From: an uncultured Spirochaetota bacterium
GTDB lineage: Bacteria; Spirochaetota; Spirochaetia; JAFGXN01
Assembly: GCA_944388995.1 (NCBI GenBank)
Contig: CALXKN010000012.1
Location: forward strand, 1 to 50,524
Direction of reading: 5' to 3'
Length of the DNA stretch: 50,524 bases
In this document: piece by piece, positions 32,435 through 41,693 of the stretch
How the letters are laid out: each line of letters begins with the position of its first letter
Numbering within the stretch: the first letter of the stretch is position 1
Notes under the pieces: generated by a model
Seen by the model: the letters and a program-made list of their open reading frames with translations, nothing else
Databases searched by the model: none
What the model was told of the DNA's origin: nothing
Made by a program: the position numbers and the translations under genes

Positions 32435-33481
32435 TCAATTTGTTGCAGTATCCTTTTCTCCGGCAAACTCACTGTCGTCCCGAATGCTGCTCAAATAATC
32501 GGTGTGCTGCCACACTTTGACGTAATCGATATAAAAAACCGGCGGTTCATCTTTATCATAGGAAAAGCGGCCGATCCGCTGGCCGTGAGGTCCCCACTGA
32601 TCGCCGGCATCGATTTCGCATGTCAGCCTGAGAAACTCTTTGACTTTGGAAACGCCACCGGCATCTGTCATCCATGTCGGCTGTCCGTCAACATAAAAAA
32701 TGTATTCGGTCGGCGTCCATTTCAGTCCGTAAGTGTGAAACCCTTCGTAGAGGTTCCCGACGACTCCGGAAACAAAATCTTCGATCTTTCCGTTGGCGCC
32801 GTAACCGTCCCACAGCAGCGCATGACCGGTCAGACCGATATTTTCCGAACGATTGTACTGCTTTAAAAATGCGGATTCATAAATATCGATTTCCGTACCG
32901 TCTTCACCGCCGTTGCCGACTTTCCGCTGATGAGAAGATTGCAGCCAAAAAGCCGACCAAATTCCCGGTACAGCGGGAACCTGAACCCGCGTTTCGAAGT
33001 AACCGAACGCCTGAGAAAAGAGCAGTTCGTCAGCCTCTCCTTGTGTCGATGCGCCTTGAGGGATGCGCCGTGTTTCAATCCCCGAAGTAAAGTTGGCCGC
33101 CTTCGGACAGATTCCGTCGGGACAGACGTGATTCTCCCTCGCCTCGGAAAGAATTTCGACCATACCGTTTTTTACGCTCACCATAGCGGGACACCAATAG
33201 TTGGCATATTCCGGATGAAGCGCCGACTGACTTTCCCAACGGACTCCGTGCGGAGAGGTCGTCCAGTGTTCCGGCAGACGATTGTCATCAAAGGTATCAT
33301 TCATGGTGACAAACCAACCGCCTCCGGCCGCCTCCGCCTCTTCCTGCGAATCATAAACAACGACATCATCCATACCGGGACGGGAGACCCGTTCCCAGTC
33401 GATTTCCCCGTCAATCTCTGGATAACCGTGACAGGAAACCAAAACAGCAACAAAAAAAATACCAAACCGTAAAACCTGCAT
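32435..33481 (-). CDS. Glycoside hydrolase family 16 lipoprotein
   Basis: A 348-residue exported beta-glucanase/galactanase-type enzyme. A lipoprotein-like signal (VAVLVSC, Cys17) is followed by a GH16 jelly-roll with catalytic EIDIYE (nucleophile E197, acid/base E202). LLFSQAFGYFETRVQVP and FHTYGLKWTPTEYIFYVDGQP are typical flanking motifs. The substrate may be laminarin, lichenan or a galactan. The start is ATG 33481 behind AAGGTGG; an ATG seven codons upstream overlaps the promoter. A polysaccharide-using lifestyle is implied. Confidence 0.9.
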   Translation of the reverse strand: MQVLRFGIFFVAVLVSCHGYPEIDGEIDWERVSRPGMDDVVVYDSQEEAEAAGGGWFVTMNDTFDDNRLPEHWTTSPHGVRWESQSALHPEYANYWCPAMVSVKNGMVEILSEARENHVCPDGICPKAANFTSGIETRRIPQGASTQGEADELLFSQAFGYFETRVQVPAVPGIWSAFWLQSSHQRKVGNGGEDGTEIDIYESAFLKQYNRSENIGLTGHALLWDGYGANGKIEDFVSGVVGNLYEGFHTYGLKWTPTEYIFYVDGQPTWMTDAGGVSKVKEFLRLTCEIDAGDQWGPHGQRIGRFSYDKDEPPVFYIDYVKVWQHTDYLSSIRDDSEFAGEKDTATN

Positions 33482-33500
33482 TATAACCACCTTAGCTGTC

Positions 33501-33528
33501 ATTATAGCATAAAAGTAAAAAAATCAAA
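33501..33528 (-). promoter_or_regulatory. Promoter of the GH16 gene
   Basis: Minus-strand TTTGAT (33528-33523), 16 bases, TATAAT (33506-33501), about 20 bases before ATG. Confidence 0.55.
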
Positions 33529-33583
33529 CAAAAAAAAACAGCGGCGGCTCGATTTTTTTGCCGGATTCTGATAATCTCAGACT

Positions 33584-34297
33584 ATGGAAAGAGTGGTTTT
33601 TATCGGAGACAGCTGGGGGCGCTACCTCGGAGAAGCTGCCGAAAACGGAAATCTACTGCAGCCGCTGAACGCCGTTGCCGACTGGCGGAAAACAACCTTT
33701 ATCGGGTCCACCGCATCGAAATTCGCGCGCAACTACGACTCGTATATGGACTGCGCCGTCAAAGCGGTAAAAACACCGTGCCGGCTGATTATTTTCAGTC
33801 TCGGAGGAAACGATTTTTACAATCTGGCTCACTTCAACGATTTATCAGCCGCCGAGGAACGTTTTATCGATGAGAGTTTCACAAAAATCCGCAACAATCT
33901 GATTACCGTTCTGAGGGAGCTGAGGGAAAACTCGCCGGCGCCGATTCTCTTCTCCGGTTATGATTACTTCAACATCGACAAACTGGTCGATCTGTTTACT
34001 CCTGACAGCCGCCTCAGAAAGTTGGAGACACCGCTATTTAATCGATTGATGATGAAAGAAGGACGATTTGCGGCGGAAGCAGCCGCAGCCGTTTCCGGTG
34101 TTTTTTGTTCCGTCAATTGGGGACTTTTGCAGCATAATGCCGATCCTGAGCGTTATCCGCTGCGCGGAGGCAATCCAAACGAACCGACGCCGGTATCATG
34201 GATTCCCGACGGAATGCATCCGACAAAAGAAGGGTACCGGATCCTTCTGCTTTCGACACTGAAACAAGCCGGCCTTCTTCCTGAAAAACAGCGGTAA
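33584..34297 (+). CDS. SGNH/GDSL hydrolase family protein
   Basis: A 237-residue hydrolase with block I FIGDSWG (nucleophile S10), block III LGGNDF, and block V PDGMHPTKEGY (Asp/His pair). No signal peptide, so it is cytosolic. Family members are esterases, lipases or carbohydrate de-acetylases; the substrate is unknown. GATAAT at 33570-33575 could be a -10 box 8 bases before ATG, without a clear -35. Confidence 0.85.
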   Translation: MERVVFIGDSWGRYLGEAAENGNLLQPLNAVADWRKTTFIGSTASKFARNYDSYMDCAVKAVKTPCRLIIFSLGGNDFYNLAHFNDLSAAEERFIDESFTKIRNNLITVLRELRENSPAPILFSGYDYFNIDKLVDLFTPDSRLRKLETPLFNRLMMKEGRFAAEAAAAVSGVFCSVNWGLLQHNADPERYPLRGGNPNEPTPVSWIPDGMHPTKEGYRILLLSTLKQAGLLPEKQR

Positions 34298-34303
34298 AGA
34301 CGC

Positions 34304-34331
34304 TTGCGTTCCGGCGGTTTTATGTTATAAT
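34304..34331 (+). promoter_or_regulatory. Promoter of the DMT-like membrane protein gene
   Basis: TTGCGT (34304-34309), 16 bases, TATAAT (34326-34331). A GGGAGAG ribosome site follows before ATG 34352. Confidence 0.6.
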
Positions 34332-34351
34332 AACAGACGGGAGAGTCGGGA

Positions 34352-35221
34352 ATGAATTTCACTGTAATTTTCGGAATTTTTATGGCGCTGCTTGCCGCCT
34401 TTTTCGCCCAGTTCGGTCTGGTGATTCAGAAAAAACGGGTCAACACACTGGAAGCCCGTTTCGCGCGGACGGGAATAAAAAAAACCTATGCGGCTGATCC
34501 AATTTGGCTGACCGCCATCTTCATGAACGTCGTTCTGGCGGTCATCTGCAACTCGGTTGCCAATGCGCAAATCGGCATTGCGCTGGCCGTCCCCGTCTTC
34601 AACGGAGGAATTGTTTTTCTTGTTATCGGTCTGGTACTGATTTGCGGGGAAAAACTGACAAAACTCAACCTCTTTGCCGTTTTTCTGCTGATTGCCGGCT
34701 TGATTCTGACCGGATGCGGGGAAGTCTCCGGCACGCCGACGGTCGCCGTCTTCCGCGAAAACATGGTTTCTTTCCTGATTTTTATGGCGGCGCTTGCCGT
34801 TCTGGGAACAGCGGCCTTCGTTGTTCAGAAAAAATCGAAAAAACTGATGATTATCGCTCTGGGTGTTTTAGCCGGCTGTTTTATGACGCTCAATCTGTTA
34901 ATGGGGCAAATCATTCCGTTGGCTGTCGAAGCCGCAGCCGCCAAAGAAATCCTGTGGGTTTTTATTTTTATTGCCCTGATCATTGTCTTCGGAGGAGGCG
35001 GAACCGTCGGCAACATTCTGTGCAATCAAAAAGCCTTTAAAAACGGCAATGCCATCAACTATCTGCCGATTGTGATTGCAATCCAAAATATTCTTCCCGT
35101 CATTGTCGGCGTTGCCGTTCTGCAACAGTCGGTCGGACGCATCTGGTGTTTCTACCCCGGACTGCTGCTGATTATTGCCGGAGCGGCTCTGTTATCGAAA
35201 ATGCAGGCCGACGCCGCTTAA
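34352..35221 (+). CDS. Polytopic membrane protein, DMT-transporter-like
   Basis: A 289-residue inner-membrane protein with about nine or ten hydrophobic helices in two similar halves and very short loops. This is the plan of the drug/metabolite transporter superfamily; the start FAQFGLVIQKKRVNTLE is reminiscent of NIPA-like or EamA-like proteins. The substrate is unknown. It stands alone, convergent with the DJ-1 gene. Confidence 0.7.
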   Translation: MNFTVIFGIFMALLAAFFAQFGLVIQKKRVNTLEARFARTGIKKTYAADPIWLTAIFMNVVLAVICNSVANAQIGIALAVPVFNGGIVFLVIGLVLICGEKLTKLNLFAVFLLIAGLILTGCGEVSGTPTVAVFRENMVSFLIFMAALAVLGTAAFVVQKKSKKLMIIALGVLAGCFMTLNLLMGQIIPLAVEAAAAKEILWVFIFIALIIVFGGGGTVGNILCNQKAFKNGNAINYLPIVIAIQNILPVIVGVAVLQQSVGRIWCFYPGLLLIIAGAALLSKMQADAA

Positions 35222-35234
35222 CGCGCCCGGCGCC

Positions 35235-35801
35235 TCACCGGTAAACGACCTGTTCCTTCAGCCGGGTGGCGGCGGCCTCCCCTTTTAACGCGGCGACCAG
35301 CGCCAACCCTGTGTCGAAGGCGGCGCCGGGACCGCGCCCCGTTACAAACTGTCCGTCGGCAATACAGGGACCAATTTCCCACGGCTGTGCGCCGCCTTCT
35401 CTCAGTTTCGGTTCAAAACCCGGGTAACAGCAGGCAATTTTTCCCTTCAGCAGCCCCCAATCCGCCAAAACAACTGCCGGCGAAGCGCAGATCGCCGCAA
35501 CCACTTTTCCGGCAGCCGCCATCGCTTCGGTAAACGCTTTCAGCTCGGCAGACTCGGACAGCCGCAGCGCCGCCGGCATCCCTCCGGGCAAAAAAACGGC
35601 AACATAATCGTCGGGATCGGGTTTTAAATCGTTCCAGGCGCCGCCGTTGCAGGAAACGGTAATCCCGTGGGATCCGGTCACGGAAGCGCCCGTCAGGCCG
35701 ACAAAAACCGCTTCCACCTCCGCCCGGACCAACAAATCCGCGGGCACAACCGCTTCGCTCTCTTCAAAACCTTCAGTCAACGGAATCAAAACGCGGCTCA
35801 T
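35235..35801 (-). CDS. DJ-1/PfpI (YajL/ThiJ) family protein
   Basis: A 188-residue cytosolic protein of the DJ-1 superfamily. It has the N-terminal LIPLTEGFEESEAVVPADLL with the conserved acidic residue, LPGGMPAALRL, and the nucleophile elbow AICASPAVLA-like segment with C105. Members are deglycases or chaperones; the exact activity is uncertain. It overlaps the acyl-CoA ligase stop (ATGA) with GGAG upstream. Confidence 0.9.
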   Translation of the reverse strand: MSRVLIPLTEGFEESEAVVPADLLVRAEVEAVFVGLTGASVTGSHGITVSCNGGAWNDLKPDPDDYVAVFLPGGMPAALRLSESAELKAFTEAMAAAGKVVAAICASPAVVLADWGLLKGKIACCYPGFEPKLREGGAQPWEIGPCIADGQFVTGRGPGAAFDTGLALVAALKGEAAATRLKEQVVYR

Positions 35802-37507
35802 TTTTTTTCTCCTTTATTTTTACTGTCGCGGCTGTACAAAAACCGCTTGATTTTGTGCGTCGCGGTTTTTTCAAACGGCTCCTTCTGATGCTCTGAACGG
35901 GAGATCTTCGAGAAATTACTCAGCCGTTTGTTTACCTCATCAACAATGTGTTTGATGTAATCGCCGGCGGCCTGAGCGGAATCGCCGAATTTCTTTTTCA
36001 GCTCCTCCGTATTCAGATGAACCAACGCCGTCAACGTTTTTTTCTCATCTTCGATGATCAGCGAGTCTTCAACAAATTCAAATTCGTTGATCATCGCCTC
36101 AATGGATTCGGGATAAATGTTCTCTCCCGACGCCCCCAGAATAACGTTTTTCAGACGTCCGCGGATATAAAGATAATCCTTTTTTAAAACGCCTAAATCA
36201 CCGGTTCGGAACCAACCGTCTTCGGTAAACACTTCCGCCGTGCGTTCGGGATCTTTGAAATACCCTTTCATGACATTCGGACCTTTGACCTGAATTTCAC
36301 CCTCTCCAGTCTTCGGATCCGCATCAGCGATTCTCACTTCAACGTCGTCAATCAGGTGCCCGGTCGCACGGTAACGCTGATCGGAAGCGTTGGAGCCGAC
36401 TACCAGCGGAGAGGTTTCCGTCAGTCCGTAACCGAGACAGTACGGGAATTTTCCTTCTCTTAAAAAAAGTTCGACGTCCGGGGCGAGAGGAGCGCCTCCG
36501 ATTCCGAAAAAGACCAGATTGCCGCCGAAGAGCCGGTACATTTTTTTGCCGGCAACCCGGTTCAGTAATTTTCTTACCGGCGGCCACCTGTAAAGCGTCC
36601 TCGTGAGAGCTTTTTTATTAATGGTTGTCAAAATCGATTTCCGGTAAATTTTCTCAATCAAAAGCGGAACCGAAAGCATGATGCCGGGACGGATTCTCTG
36701 CATGACGGGAATCAGTGTCGCCGGCGCCAACGGTTTTGAAATATAATGGATGTGACAGCCCCGGTTCAGCGTTGTCAGCAGACCGATGGTGCATTCGTAA
36801 GTGTGCGACAGCGGCAAAATGGAGAGAGATGCGTTTTGGGAGGTATCGATGGTTTCAGGTTGCGGCGGAATCACGCGGGCGGAAATAACATTGGAAACCA
36901 AATTGCGGTGCGTCAGCATAACCCCTTTAGAGGACCCCGTCGTTCCGGAAGTATAGATGATCGCCGCCGTATCCTCTTCGGCCGTCGGCTGCATTTTCAG
37001 CCGTTCGATGACAGCCTGAAACCCGGCGGAGTACGTGCGGGCATTGAATTCGTCAAACGAAACCGACGGCCACGCTCCGCCGTCCGACAAGGCGGCAGCC
37101 CCGTCAACAGCAAAAACCTTTAGCCCGGGGAGACGGGAGAAAATTTCCCTGTTTTTGTGCATCAGCGACGAGGAAAGAAAGAGCGCCTTCGATTCGGAGT
37201 GACGCAAAATGTTTTCGACGTCCGCCGCCGTAAAATCCGGCAGAATCGGCACGATCACCCGTCCGTAAGCCGCCGCCGCAAAGTAAGCCGCCGCCCACCA
37301 CGGAGAATTGGTTGCCAGCAATCCGACTTTATCGCCTTTCGTAATACCGGCGGCGGTCAGAACGCCGTCGAACGCGTCAACCGCTTTCAGCAGCTGCTCA
37401 TACGTAAAGCCGTCGCCCTCCTCAAAGGTAACCGCCTTTTGAGCGCGGTACGTTTCACCGATTTGAGCAATAAAGCAGCTCAGAGTCCGCTTTTCGTACT
37501 GTATCAT
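35798..37507 (-). CDS. AMP-dependent long-chain acyl-CoA synthetase
   Basis: A 569-residue adenylate-forming ligase that activates a fatty acid to acyl-AMP then acyl-CoA. Motifs are IYTSGTTGSSKGVMLTHRNL (P-loop), YGLTETSPLV, GWFRTGDLG and RLKNVILGASGENIYPE with the C-terminal Lys region. The sequence is FadD-like. The start is ATG 37507 with AAGGGG upstream; this places its first 53 bases inside the 3' end of the MBL gene. Operon: MBL hydrolase-ligase-DJ-1. Confidence 0.92.
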   Translation of the reverse strand: MIQYEKRTLSCFIAQIGETYRAQKAVTFEEGDGFTYEQLLKAVDAFDGVLTAAGITKGDKVGLLATNSPWWAAAYFAAAAYGRVIVPILPDFTAADVENILRHSESKALFLSSSLMHKNREIFSRLPGLKVFAVDGAAALSDGGAWPSVSFDEFNARTYSAGFQAVIERLKMQPTAEEDTAAIIYTSGTTGSSKGVMLTHRNLVSNVISARVIPPQPETIDTSQNASLSILPLSHTYECTIGLLTTLNRGCHIHYISKPLAPATLIPVMQRIRPGIMLSVPLLIEKIYRKSILTTINKKALTRTLYRWPPVRKLLNRVAGKKMYRLFGGNLVFFGIGGAPLAPDVELFLREGKFPYCLGYGLTETSPLVVGSNASDQRYRATGHLIDDVEVRIADADPKTGEGEIQVKGPNVMKGYFKDPERTAEVFTEDGWFRTGDLGVLKKDYLYIRGRLKNVILGASGENIYPESIEAMINEFEFVEDSLIIEDEKKTLTALVHLNTEELKKKFGDSAQAAGDYIKHIVDEVNKRLSNFSKISRSEHQKEPFEKTATHKIKRFLYSRDSKNKGEKK

Positions 37508-38255
37508 CACAAAACCCCTTTATCAGTTGATTTTTAGGACAAACCGTAATGGAAAACGATTCGTCCGCCAACGGTAAGAAGAGCTTTTCCACCCGTTCGG
37601 GCGTGTTGCTCTCCTCGGAAAGATGGCAAAGATAAACGCGGCGCAGACGGCACTGCGGCTGTTCCCTCAGACGGGTCAGGAAATCAAACGCCGCGCGGTT
37701 GGAGAGATGTCCGTAAACGGAAGCAATGCGCCGTTTCAAAAATTCGGGATAGCGGCAACGTTCCAGAAGTTTTTCACAGTAGTTGCTCTCCAACAAAAGA
37801 ATATCCGATTTCAGCGCCGCGCGGAACATTTTTTCATCCAAAACTCCCGTATCGGTGATGATTGTGACCCGGACGCCGTCCAAAAGAAAGGAAAAGCCGG
37901 CCGAAGGCAAAGCGTCATGAAAAGTCGGGAACGGGAAAAACTGCACGCCGCCGGCTTCAAACCCGCTCAACAGGCGAAACTCCCTCCGCTCATGCAGGCC
38001 GTTCAACGGCGAACCGGCAGCGACGTAGACAGGAATTCCGTATTTTTCGCTGATGCGCTCCACCCCCCGCACGTGATCGGTGTGGTGATGGGTGACCAAA
38101 ATGTATTTTACGGAAGCAGGCGGCTCGCCGATACTCTTCATTTTTTCCTCCCAGCGCGGGAGGGTGTATCCGCAGTCGATCAGAAACGCTCCGTTTTTCC
38201 CTTTAAAAAAACAGGAATTTGCCGAAGACCCGCTTCCCAAAATCGCAAATTTCAT
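37455..38255 (-). CDS. MBL-fold metallo-hydrolase (YycJ/WalJ-like)
   Basis: A 266-residue metallo-beta-lactamase-fold enzyme. It has MKFAILGSGSSANSCFF, the metal-binding THHHTDH (H56, H58, D60, H61), ITDTGVL, and YGHLSNRAA with a conserved His. YycJ-type proteins act as 5'-3' exonucleases or wall-linked hydrolases; the activity here is inferred. ATG 38255 follows a promoter with no leader. Its last ~18 codons overlap the ligase gene, an unusually long overlap. Confidence 0.88.
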   Translation of the reverse strand: MKFAILGSGSSANSCFFKGKNGAFLIDCGYTLPRWEEKMKSIGEPPASVKYILVTHHHTDHVRGVERISEKYGIPVYVAAGSPLNGLHERREFRLLSGFEAGGVQFFPFPTFHDALPSAGFSFLLDGVRVTIITDTGVLDEKMFRAALKSDILLLESNYCEKLLERCRYPEFLKRRIASVYGHLSNRAAFDFLTRLREQPQCRLRRVYLCHLSEESNTPERVEKLFLPLADESFSITVCPKNQLIKGFCDDTVRKADSELLYCSNR

Positions 38256-38262
38256 CGGGATA

Positions 38263-38291
38263 ATCATACCACATCAAAACCAAAAACGCAA
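38263..38291 (-). promoter_or_regulatory. Promoter of the MBL-ligase-DJ-1 operon (leaderless)
   Basis: Minus-strand TTGCGT (38291-38286), 17 bases, TATGAT (38268-38263), then 7 bases to ATG. Confidence 0.6.
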
Positions 38292-38330
38292 GCCGGTTTT
38301 TCCCTCAAAAAAAATCGGAATCTCCGCTCA

Positions 38331-38359
38331 TTGAAAAAAAATGGAAAACGTGCTATTTT
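38331..38359 (+). promoter_or_regulatory. asnS promoter
   Basis: TTGAAA (38331-38336), 17 bases, TATTTT (38354-38359), with a GGAGG ribosome site before ATG 38380. Confidence 0.65.
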
Positions 38360-38379
38360 GTCCGGGAACGGAGGTTTTT

Positions 38380-39768
38380 ATGCACTCTTTAAAGGAAATT
38401 CTGAGCTTTCAGCCGGACGGACGGACGCTCACCGCTTCAGGCTGGGTCCGCACCAAACGGGACGGGAAAAATGTCTGTTTTATCGCTTTAAACGACGGCT
38501 CCTGCATGAGCAACCTGCAGGTTGTTGTCGATAAAGAAAACGGCAGCGTACCGGCTGAAACTTTGGCCCGCTGCGGAACGGGAGCCGCGCTGACTGTCAC
38601 CGGGAAATTACTTCCTTCCGAAGGCGGCGGACAGGAGGCTGAACTCCGGGCCGATTCGGTGACCGTTTTAGGCGATACGTCCGAAGCCTATCCCCTGCAA
38701 AAAAAACACCACTCCGTCGAATTTCTGCGGGAAATCGCCCATTTGCGCGCGCGCACCAACACTTTTGCCGCGGTGGCCCGCATCCGCAGCGCCATGAGCT
38801 ACGCCATCCACACTTTCTTCCAGCAAAACGGATTTTTTTACGTCCATACTCCGATTATCACGGCCAATGACTGCGAAGGCGCAGGACAGATGTTTCAGGT
38901 AACGACGCTCGATTTGGATGCTGTCGCCAAAAAAGCGCTGCCGGAGGGAATCGATTATTCGCAGGACTTTTTCGGGAAAAAAGCGAATCTGACCGTCAGC
39001 GGACAACTCTCCGCCGAGACGTACGCATGCGCCCTGAGCCGCGTCTACACCTTCGGACCGACGTTCCGGGCGGAAAACTCCAACACCACCCGTCACCTGG
39101 CCGAATTCTGGATGATTGAGCCGGAAATCGCCTTCTGCGATCTGGAAGGCAACATGGAAATCGCCGAGGCTTTCATCAAATTCATTCTGAAGTACGTTCT
39201 CGAGAACTGCCGCGAAGACATGGAATTCTTTGACGCCCGGATTCAAAAAGGCGTCATTGAAACCATCCGCCAGGTTATCGAAAAACCGTTTGTCCGCATC
39301 ACCTATACGGAGGCCGTCGGAGAACTGGAAAAAGCGGCCGCTTCGTTTGAATTCAAGCCTGTCTGGGGGTGCGATCTGCAGACCGAGCATGAAAAATACC
39401 TGACAGAGAAGGTCTTCAACGGGCCGGTCATCGTCACCGATTATCCGAAGGAGATCAAGGCGTTTTACATGAAGCAGAACGACGACGGGAAAACGGTCCG
39501 GGCGATGGATATTCTGGTTCCCCGTCTGGGTGAAATCATCGGCGGTTCGGAAAGAGAGTCGGATTTCGGAAAACTGACGGCGCGCATGAAAGAACTCGGT
39601 CTGAACGAAAAAGACTACGACTGGTACCTTGATCTGCGGCGTTTCGGAACGGTTGCGCATTCCGGTTTCGGGCTCGGTTTTGAACGCCTGATTCTCTATG
39701 TGACGGGAATGGCCAACATCCGCGACGTCATTCCCTATCCGCGCACGGTCAAAAATGCCGAATTCTGA
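38380..39768 (+). CDS. asnS: Asparaginyl-tRNA synthetase
   Basis: A 462-residue class IIb synthetase charging tRNA-Asn. The N-terminal OB-fold anticodon-binding domain ([19 protein letters not shown]) is followed by class II motif 2 [24 protein letters not shown] (shown in part) and motif 3 [15 protein letters not shown]. Start ATG 38380 follows GGAGG; an upstream ATG at 38341 lies in the promoter. The stop overlaps the methyltransferase gene by 14 bases. Confidence 0.96.
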   Translation: MHSLKEILSFQPDGRTLTASGWVRTKRDGKNVCFIALNDGSCMSNLQVVVDKENGSVPAETLARCGTGAALTVTGKLLPSEGGGQEAELRADSVTVLGDTSEAYPLQKKHHSVEFLREIAHLRARTNTFAAVARIRSAMSYAIHTFFQQNGFFYVHTPIITANDCEGAGQMFQVTTLDLDAVAKKALPEGIDYSQDFFGKKANLTVSGQLSAETYACALSRVYTFGPTFRAENSNTTRHLAEFWMIEPEIAFCDLEGNMEIAEAFIKFILKYVLENCREDMEFFDARIQKGVIETIRQVIEKPFVRITYTEAVGELEKAAASFEFKPVWGCDLQTEHEKYLTEKVFNGPVIVTDYPKEIKAFYMKQNDDGKTVRAMDILVPRLGEIIGGSERESDFGKLTARMKELGLNEKDYDWYLDLRRFGTVAHSGFGLGFERLILYVTGMANIRDVIPYPRTVKNAEF

Positions 39769-40546
39769 TTCCGGAGAGACGCAGTGGTTCGAATCGGAAT
39801 CGTTTTGGACCGACTATGCGCCGGTTTTATTCGATGAGGAGCGGTGGTCGGAGGCTGCCGGTGTCGCCGAAAGCGTTGTCCGCATGGCGGAACTGACCGC
39901 CGGCGACCGCATTTTGGACGCCGGCTGCGGGCCGGGACGTATTGCGGTGGAGTTGGCGGCATTGGGAATGAATGTCACGGGAGTCGATCTCATCGGCGCC
40001 TATCTGGCCGCCGCGCGGGAAAGCGCCGAAGCCGAAGGAGTGGAAATCGAATGGATCCGCGGCGATTTGCGCCTTTTCCGGCGGCCGAATGCGTTTGAGG
40101 CGGCCGTCAGCCTTTACACCTCTTTCGGATACTGCCGCACCCAGGAAGAAGACCTGCGCATTTTAACCAACATCGCCGATTCGCTGAAACCCGGCGGCCG
40201 CCTGATCCTCGAGTGCGTCAGCCGCGAAACGGCGCTGTCGCAGTTTACTCCCGGAGAAGAGTTCGAACGCGGCGGTTTCCGCGTCAAAACCCGTTTCAAA
40301 CGGACAGACGGCGACCGCGGACTGGTTTCGCAATGGGACATCGACAACGGGAAAATCAGACGCACGCACACCTTTGTTCAGCGGCTCTACTCATCCGGCG
40401 AACTGAAAGCGTTTCTCCTCAGCCGCGGGGATTTCCGTTCCGTCACCTTCTTCGGAAACTGGCAGGGCGCTCCGTTCGATTCTTCCGCCGACACAATGAT
40501 TCTCCTTGCGGAAAAATCAGCGGAACAACCCCTTTTCTCCGATTGA
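39755..40546 (+). CDS. Class I SAM-dependent methyltransferase
   Basis: A 263-residue protein with the Rossmann-type motif [13 protein letters not shown] (about 54-65), the acidic loop [14 protein letters not shown], and [10 protein letters not shown]. The target is unknown; the overall plan suits small-molecule methylation. It is translationally linked to asnS and overlaps the convergent phosphoribosyltransferase gene by 30 bases. Confidence 0.85.
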   Translation: MPNSDSGETQWFESESFWTDYAPVLFDEERWSEAAGVAESVVRMAELTAGDRILDAGCGPGRIAVELAALGMNVTGVDLIGAYLAAARESAEAEGVEIEWIRGDLRLFRRPNAFEAAVSLYTSFGYCRTQEEDLRILTNIADSLKPGGRLILECVSRETALSQFTPGEEFERGGFRVKTRFKRTDGDRGLVSQWDIDNGKIRRTHTFVQRLYSSGELKAFLLSRGDFRSVTFFGNWQGAPFDSSADTMILLAEKSAEQPLFSD

Positions 40547-41122
40547 TCTCAATTCGGGATAGCGTCCGCTGTATTCGCGCCGGAACTCCTCTGCCGTCAG
40601 ACCTTCCAGTTCATGGCTGAGGTAGTGAATCCATACATCATCGGCTTCACTGAAAATTTCAAATTTACGCGCGTAATAATTGGGATGGAACGGCAACGCC
40701 TTCTGCCGGGAATCAAAGTGCCTGATCTTGTAGTCGTGAACCGCAATTTTCAGATTTTCCCGGCCGACGCCGGCATTGACAATCTCTTCGGCAACGCGGT
40801 TGACGGTTCTTCCCGAATCGAAAATATCGTCAACCAAGAGAACGCGGCTGCCTTTCTTCAGGGAAGCGGGATCGCAGGTCCAACCGGAAAGGCGGAGCGC
40901 CGCCTCCGGCTGCCGGACGCCCGCATAACTTTCGGCAACCGCCGCCGCGGTTTTTACCGGATGACCGGCGATCCGGAAGTATTCGATAAAGACATTGCCC
41001 GTCACGGATCCGCCGCGCAAAAGCATATAAACAATATCGGGAAAAAATCCTTCGCTTAAAATCCTCCCGGCTGTCAGCATCGCATTGTTTCTGACCGTGT
41101 AAAAATCCAGAAATTCCTTCAT
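40517..41122 (-). CDS. Phosphoribosyltransferase family protein
   Basis: A 201-residue type I PRTase with the PRPP-binding loop VLLVDDIFDSGRT (about 94-106) and an N-terminal LLRGGSVTGNVF segment that could bind pyrophosphate. It most resembles hypoxanthine/xanthine-guanine salvage enzymes; the base used is not certain. The promoter leaves no leader. Confidence 0.83.
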   Translation of the reverse strand: MKEFLDFYTVRNNAMLTAGRILSEGFFPDIVYMLLRGGSVTGNVFIEYFRIAGHPVKTAAAVAESYAGVRQPEAALRLSGWTCDPASLKKGSRVLLVDDIFDSGRTVNRVAEEIVNAGVGRENLKIAVHDYKIRHFDSRQKALPFHPNYYARKFEIFSEADDVWIHYLSHELEGLTAEEFRREYSGRYPELRSIGEKGLFR

Positions 41123-41128
41123 GTTCTT

Positions 41129-41157
41129 ATTTTAATACGGGAAGCGCATTTTGTAAA
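41129..41157 (-). promoter_or_regulatory. Promoter of the phosphoribosyltransferase gene (leaderless)
   Basis: Minus-strand TTTACA (41157-41152), 17 bases, TAAAAT (41134-41129), then 6 bases to the ATG. Confidence 0.75.
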
Positions 41158-41407
41158 GTAAAAGGATTTGCCTATCAGCCGACGGTTTAACCTCACAAAC
41201 TGACAACAAAGCTTCTTATTGTGGAGACAACCATCTTCGCGCTCGCTTCCCTCCGGACAACAAAGCCCTTTAACTTGGTTGTGTTCCTGCGATCTTCTTT
41301 CAACCGTTTAAAGTCCGTCCTGTCAAACAATCCTTTTTCCGTTCCCTGCATTTCGTTAACAATATCCAAATAAAAACCGAAAATTCCGCATCATAACATT
41401 CCTGCGA
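41158..41407. other. Gene-free junction next to the phage region
   Basis: About 250 bases with no plausible gene, tRNA or repeat that I can identify. It marks the change from housekeeping genes to the AT-richer phage-derived block, so an attachment site could lie here, but no duplicated core was recognised. Confidence 0.4.
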
Positions 41408-41409
41408 AT

Positions 41410-41468
41410 AAAAAAAGAGGGGTTTTCTAACTCGTTATGCTGTAAGCATTTACGAATCAGAAAACCCC
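41410..41468 (-). terminator. Second, long terminator of the phage operon
   Basis: A 50-base hairpin (41419-41468). Outer stem GGGGTTTTCT/AGAAAACCCC, inner stems TCGT/ACGA and ATGCT/AGCAT, loop GTA. The minus-strand RNA continues into a run of T. Confidence 0.8.
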
Positions 41469-41497
41469 AAAAACAAAAAGGAGGAGTTTGATTCCTC
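41469..41497 (-). terminator. First terminator of the phage operon
   Basis: Minus-strand stem GAGGA / TCCTC followed by CTTTTTGTTTTT. It precedes the longer hairpin, giving a tandem stop about 200 bases after the last spanin gene. Confidence 0.6.
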
Positions 41498-41693
41498 GTT
41501 TAATTATAAGATAATACAGTTGTCTGAATGCTTTTCTTCTATATTACTGTTTTGTTATAAATTGTTATAAGAAAATAAAGATGTTGACATATTTGTTGAC
41601 AGAAAAACCTGATTGACAAAGACGTTGTAATACACACAAAAATGAATCTGATATTGTAATTTTATTAAATAATAAATGATATTTGCAACGAAG
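41498..41693. other. AT-rich gap after the spanin gene
   Basis: About 195 AT-rich bases with three TTGACA boxes within about 40 bases (near 41583, 41594 and 41614, plus strand), none with a matching -10 at normal spacing, and three GTTATAA repeats. No gene seen. Confidence 0.4.

Noticed and set aside
38668-39660. A 330-codon minus-strand frame inside asnS
   Set aside because: asnS is unmistakable on the plus strand; the antisense product resembles no protein and has low-complexity Arg/Phe/Asp content.
41560-41640. Plus-strand promoter from the three TTGACA boxes
   Set aside because: None has a recognisable -10 box at 15-19 bases, and no plus-strand gene follows.
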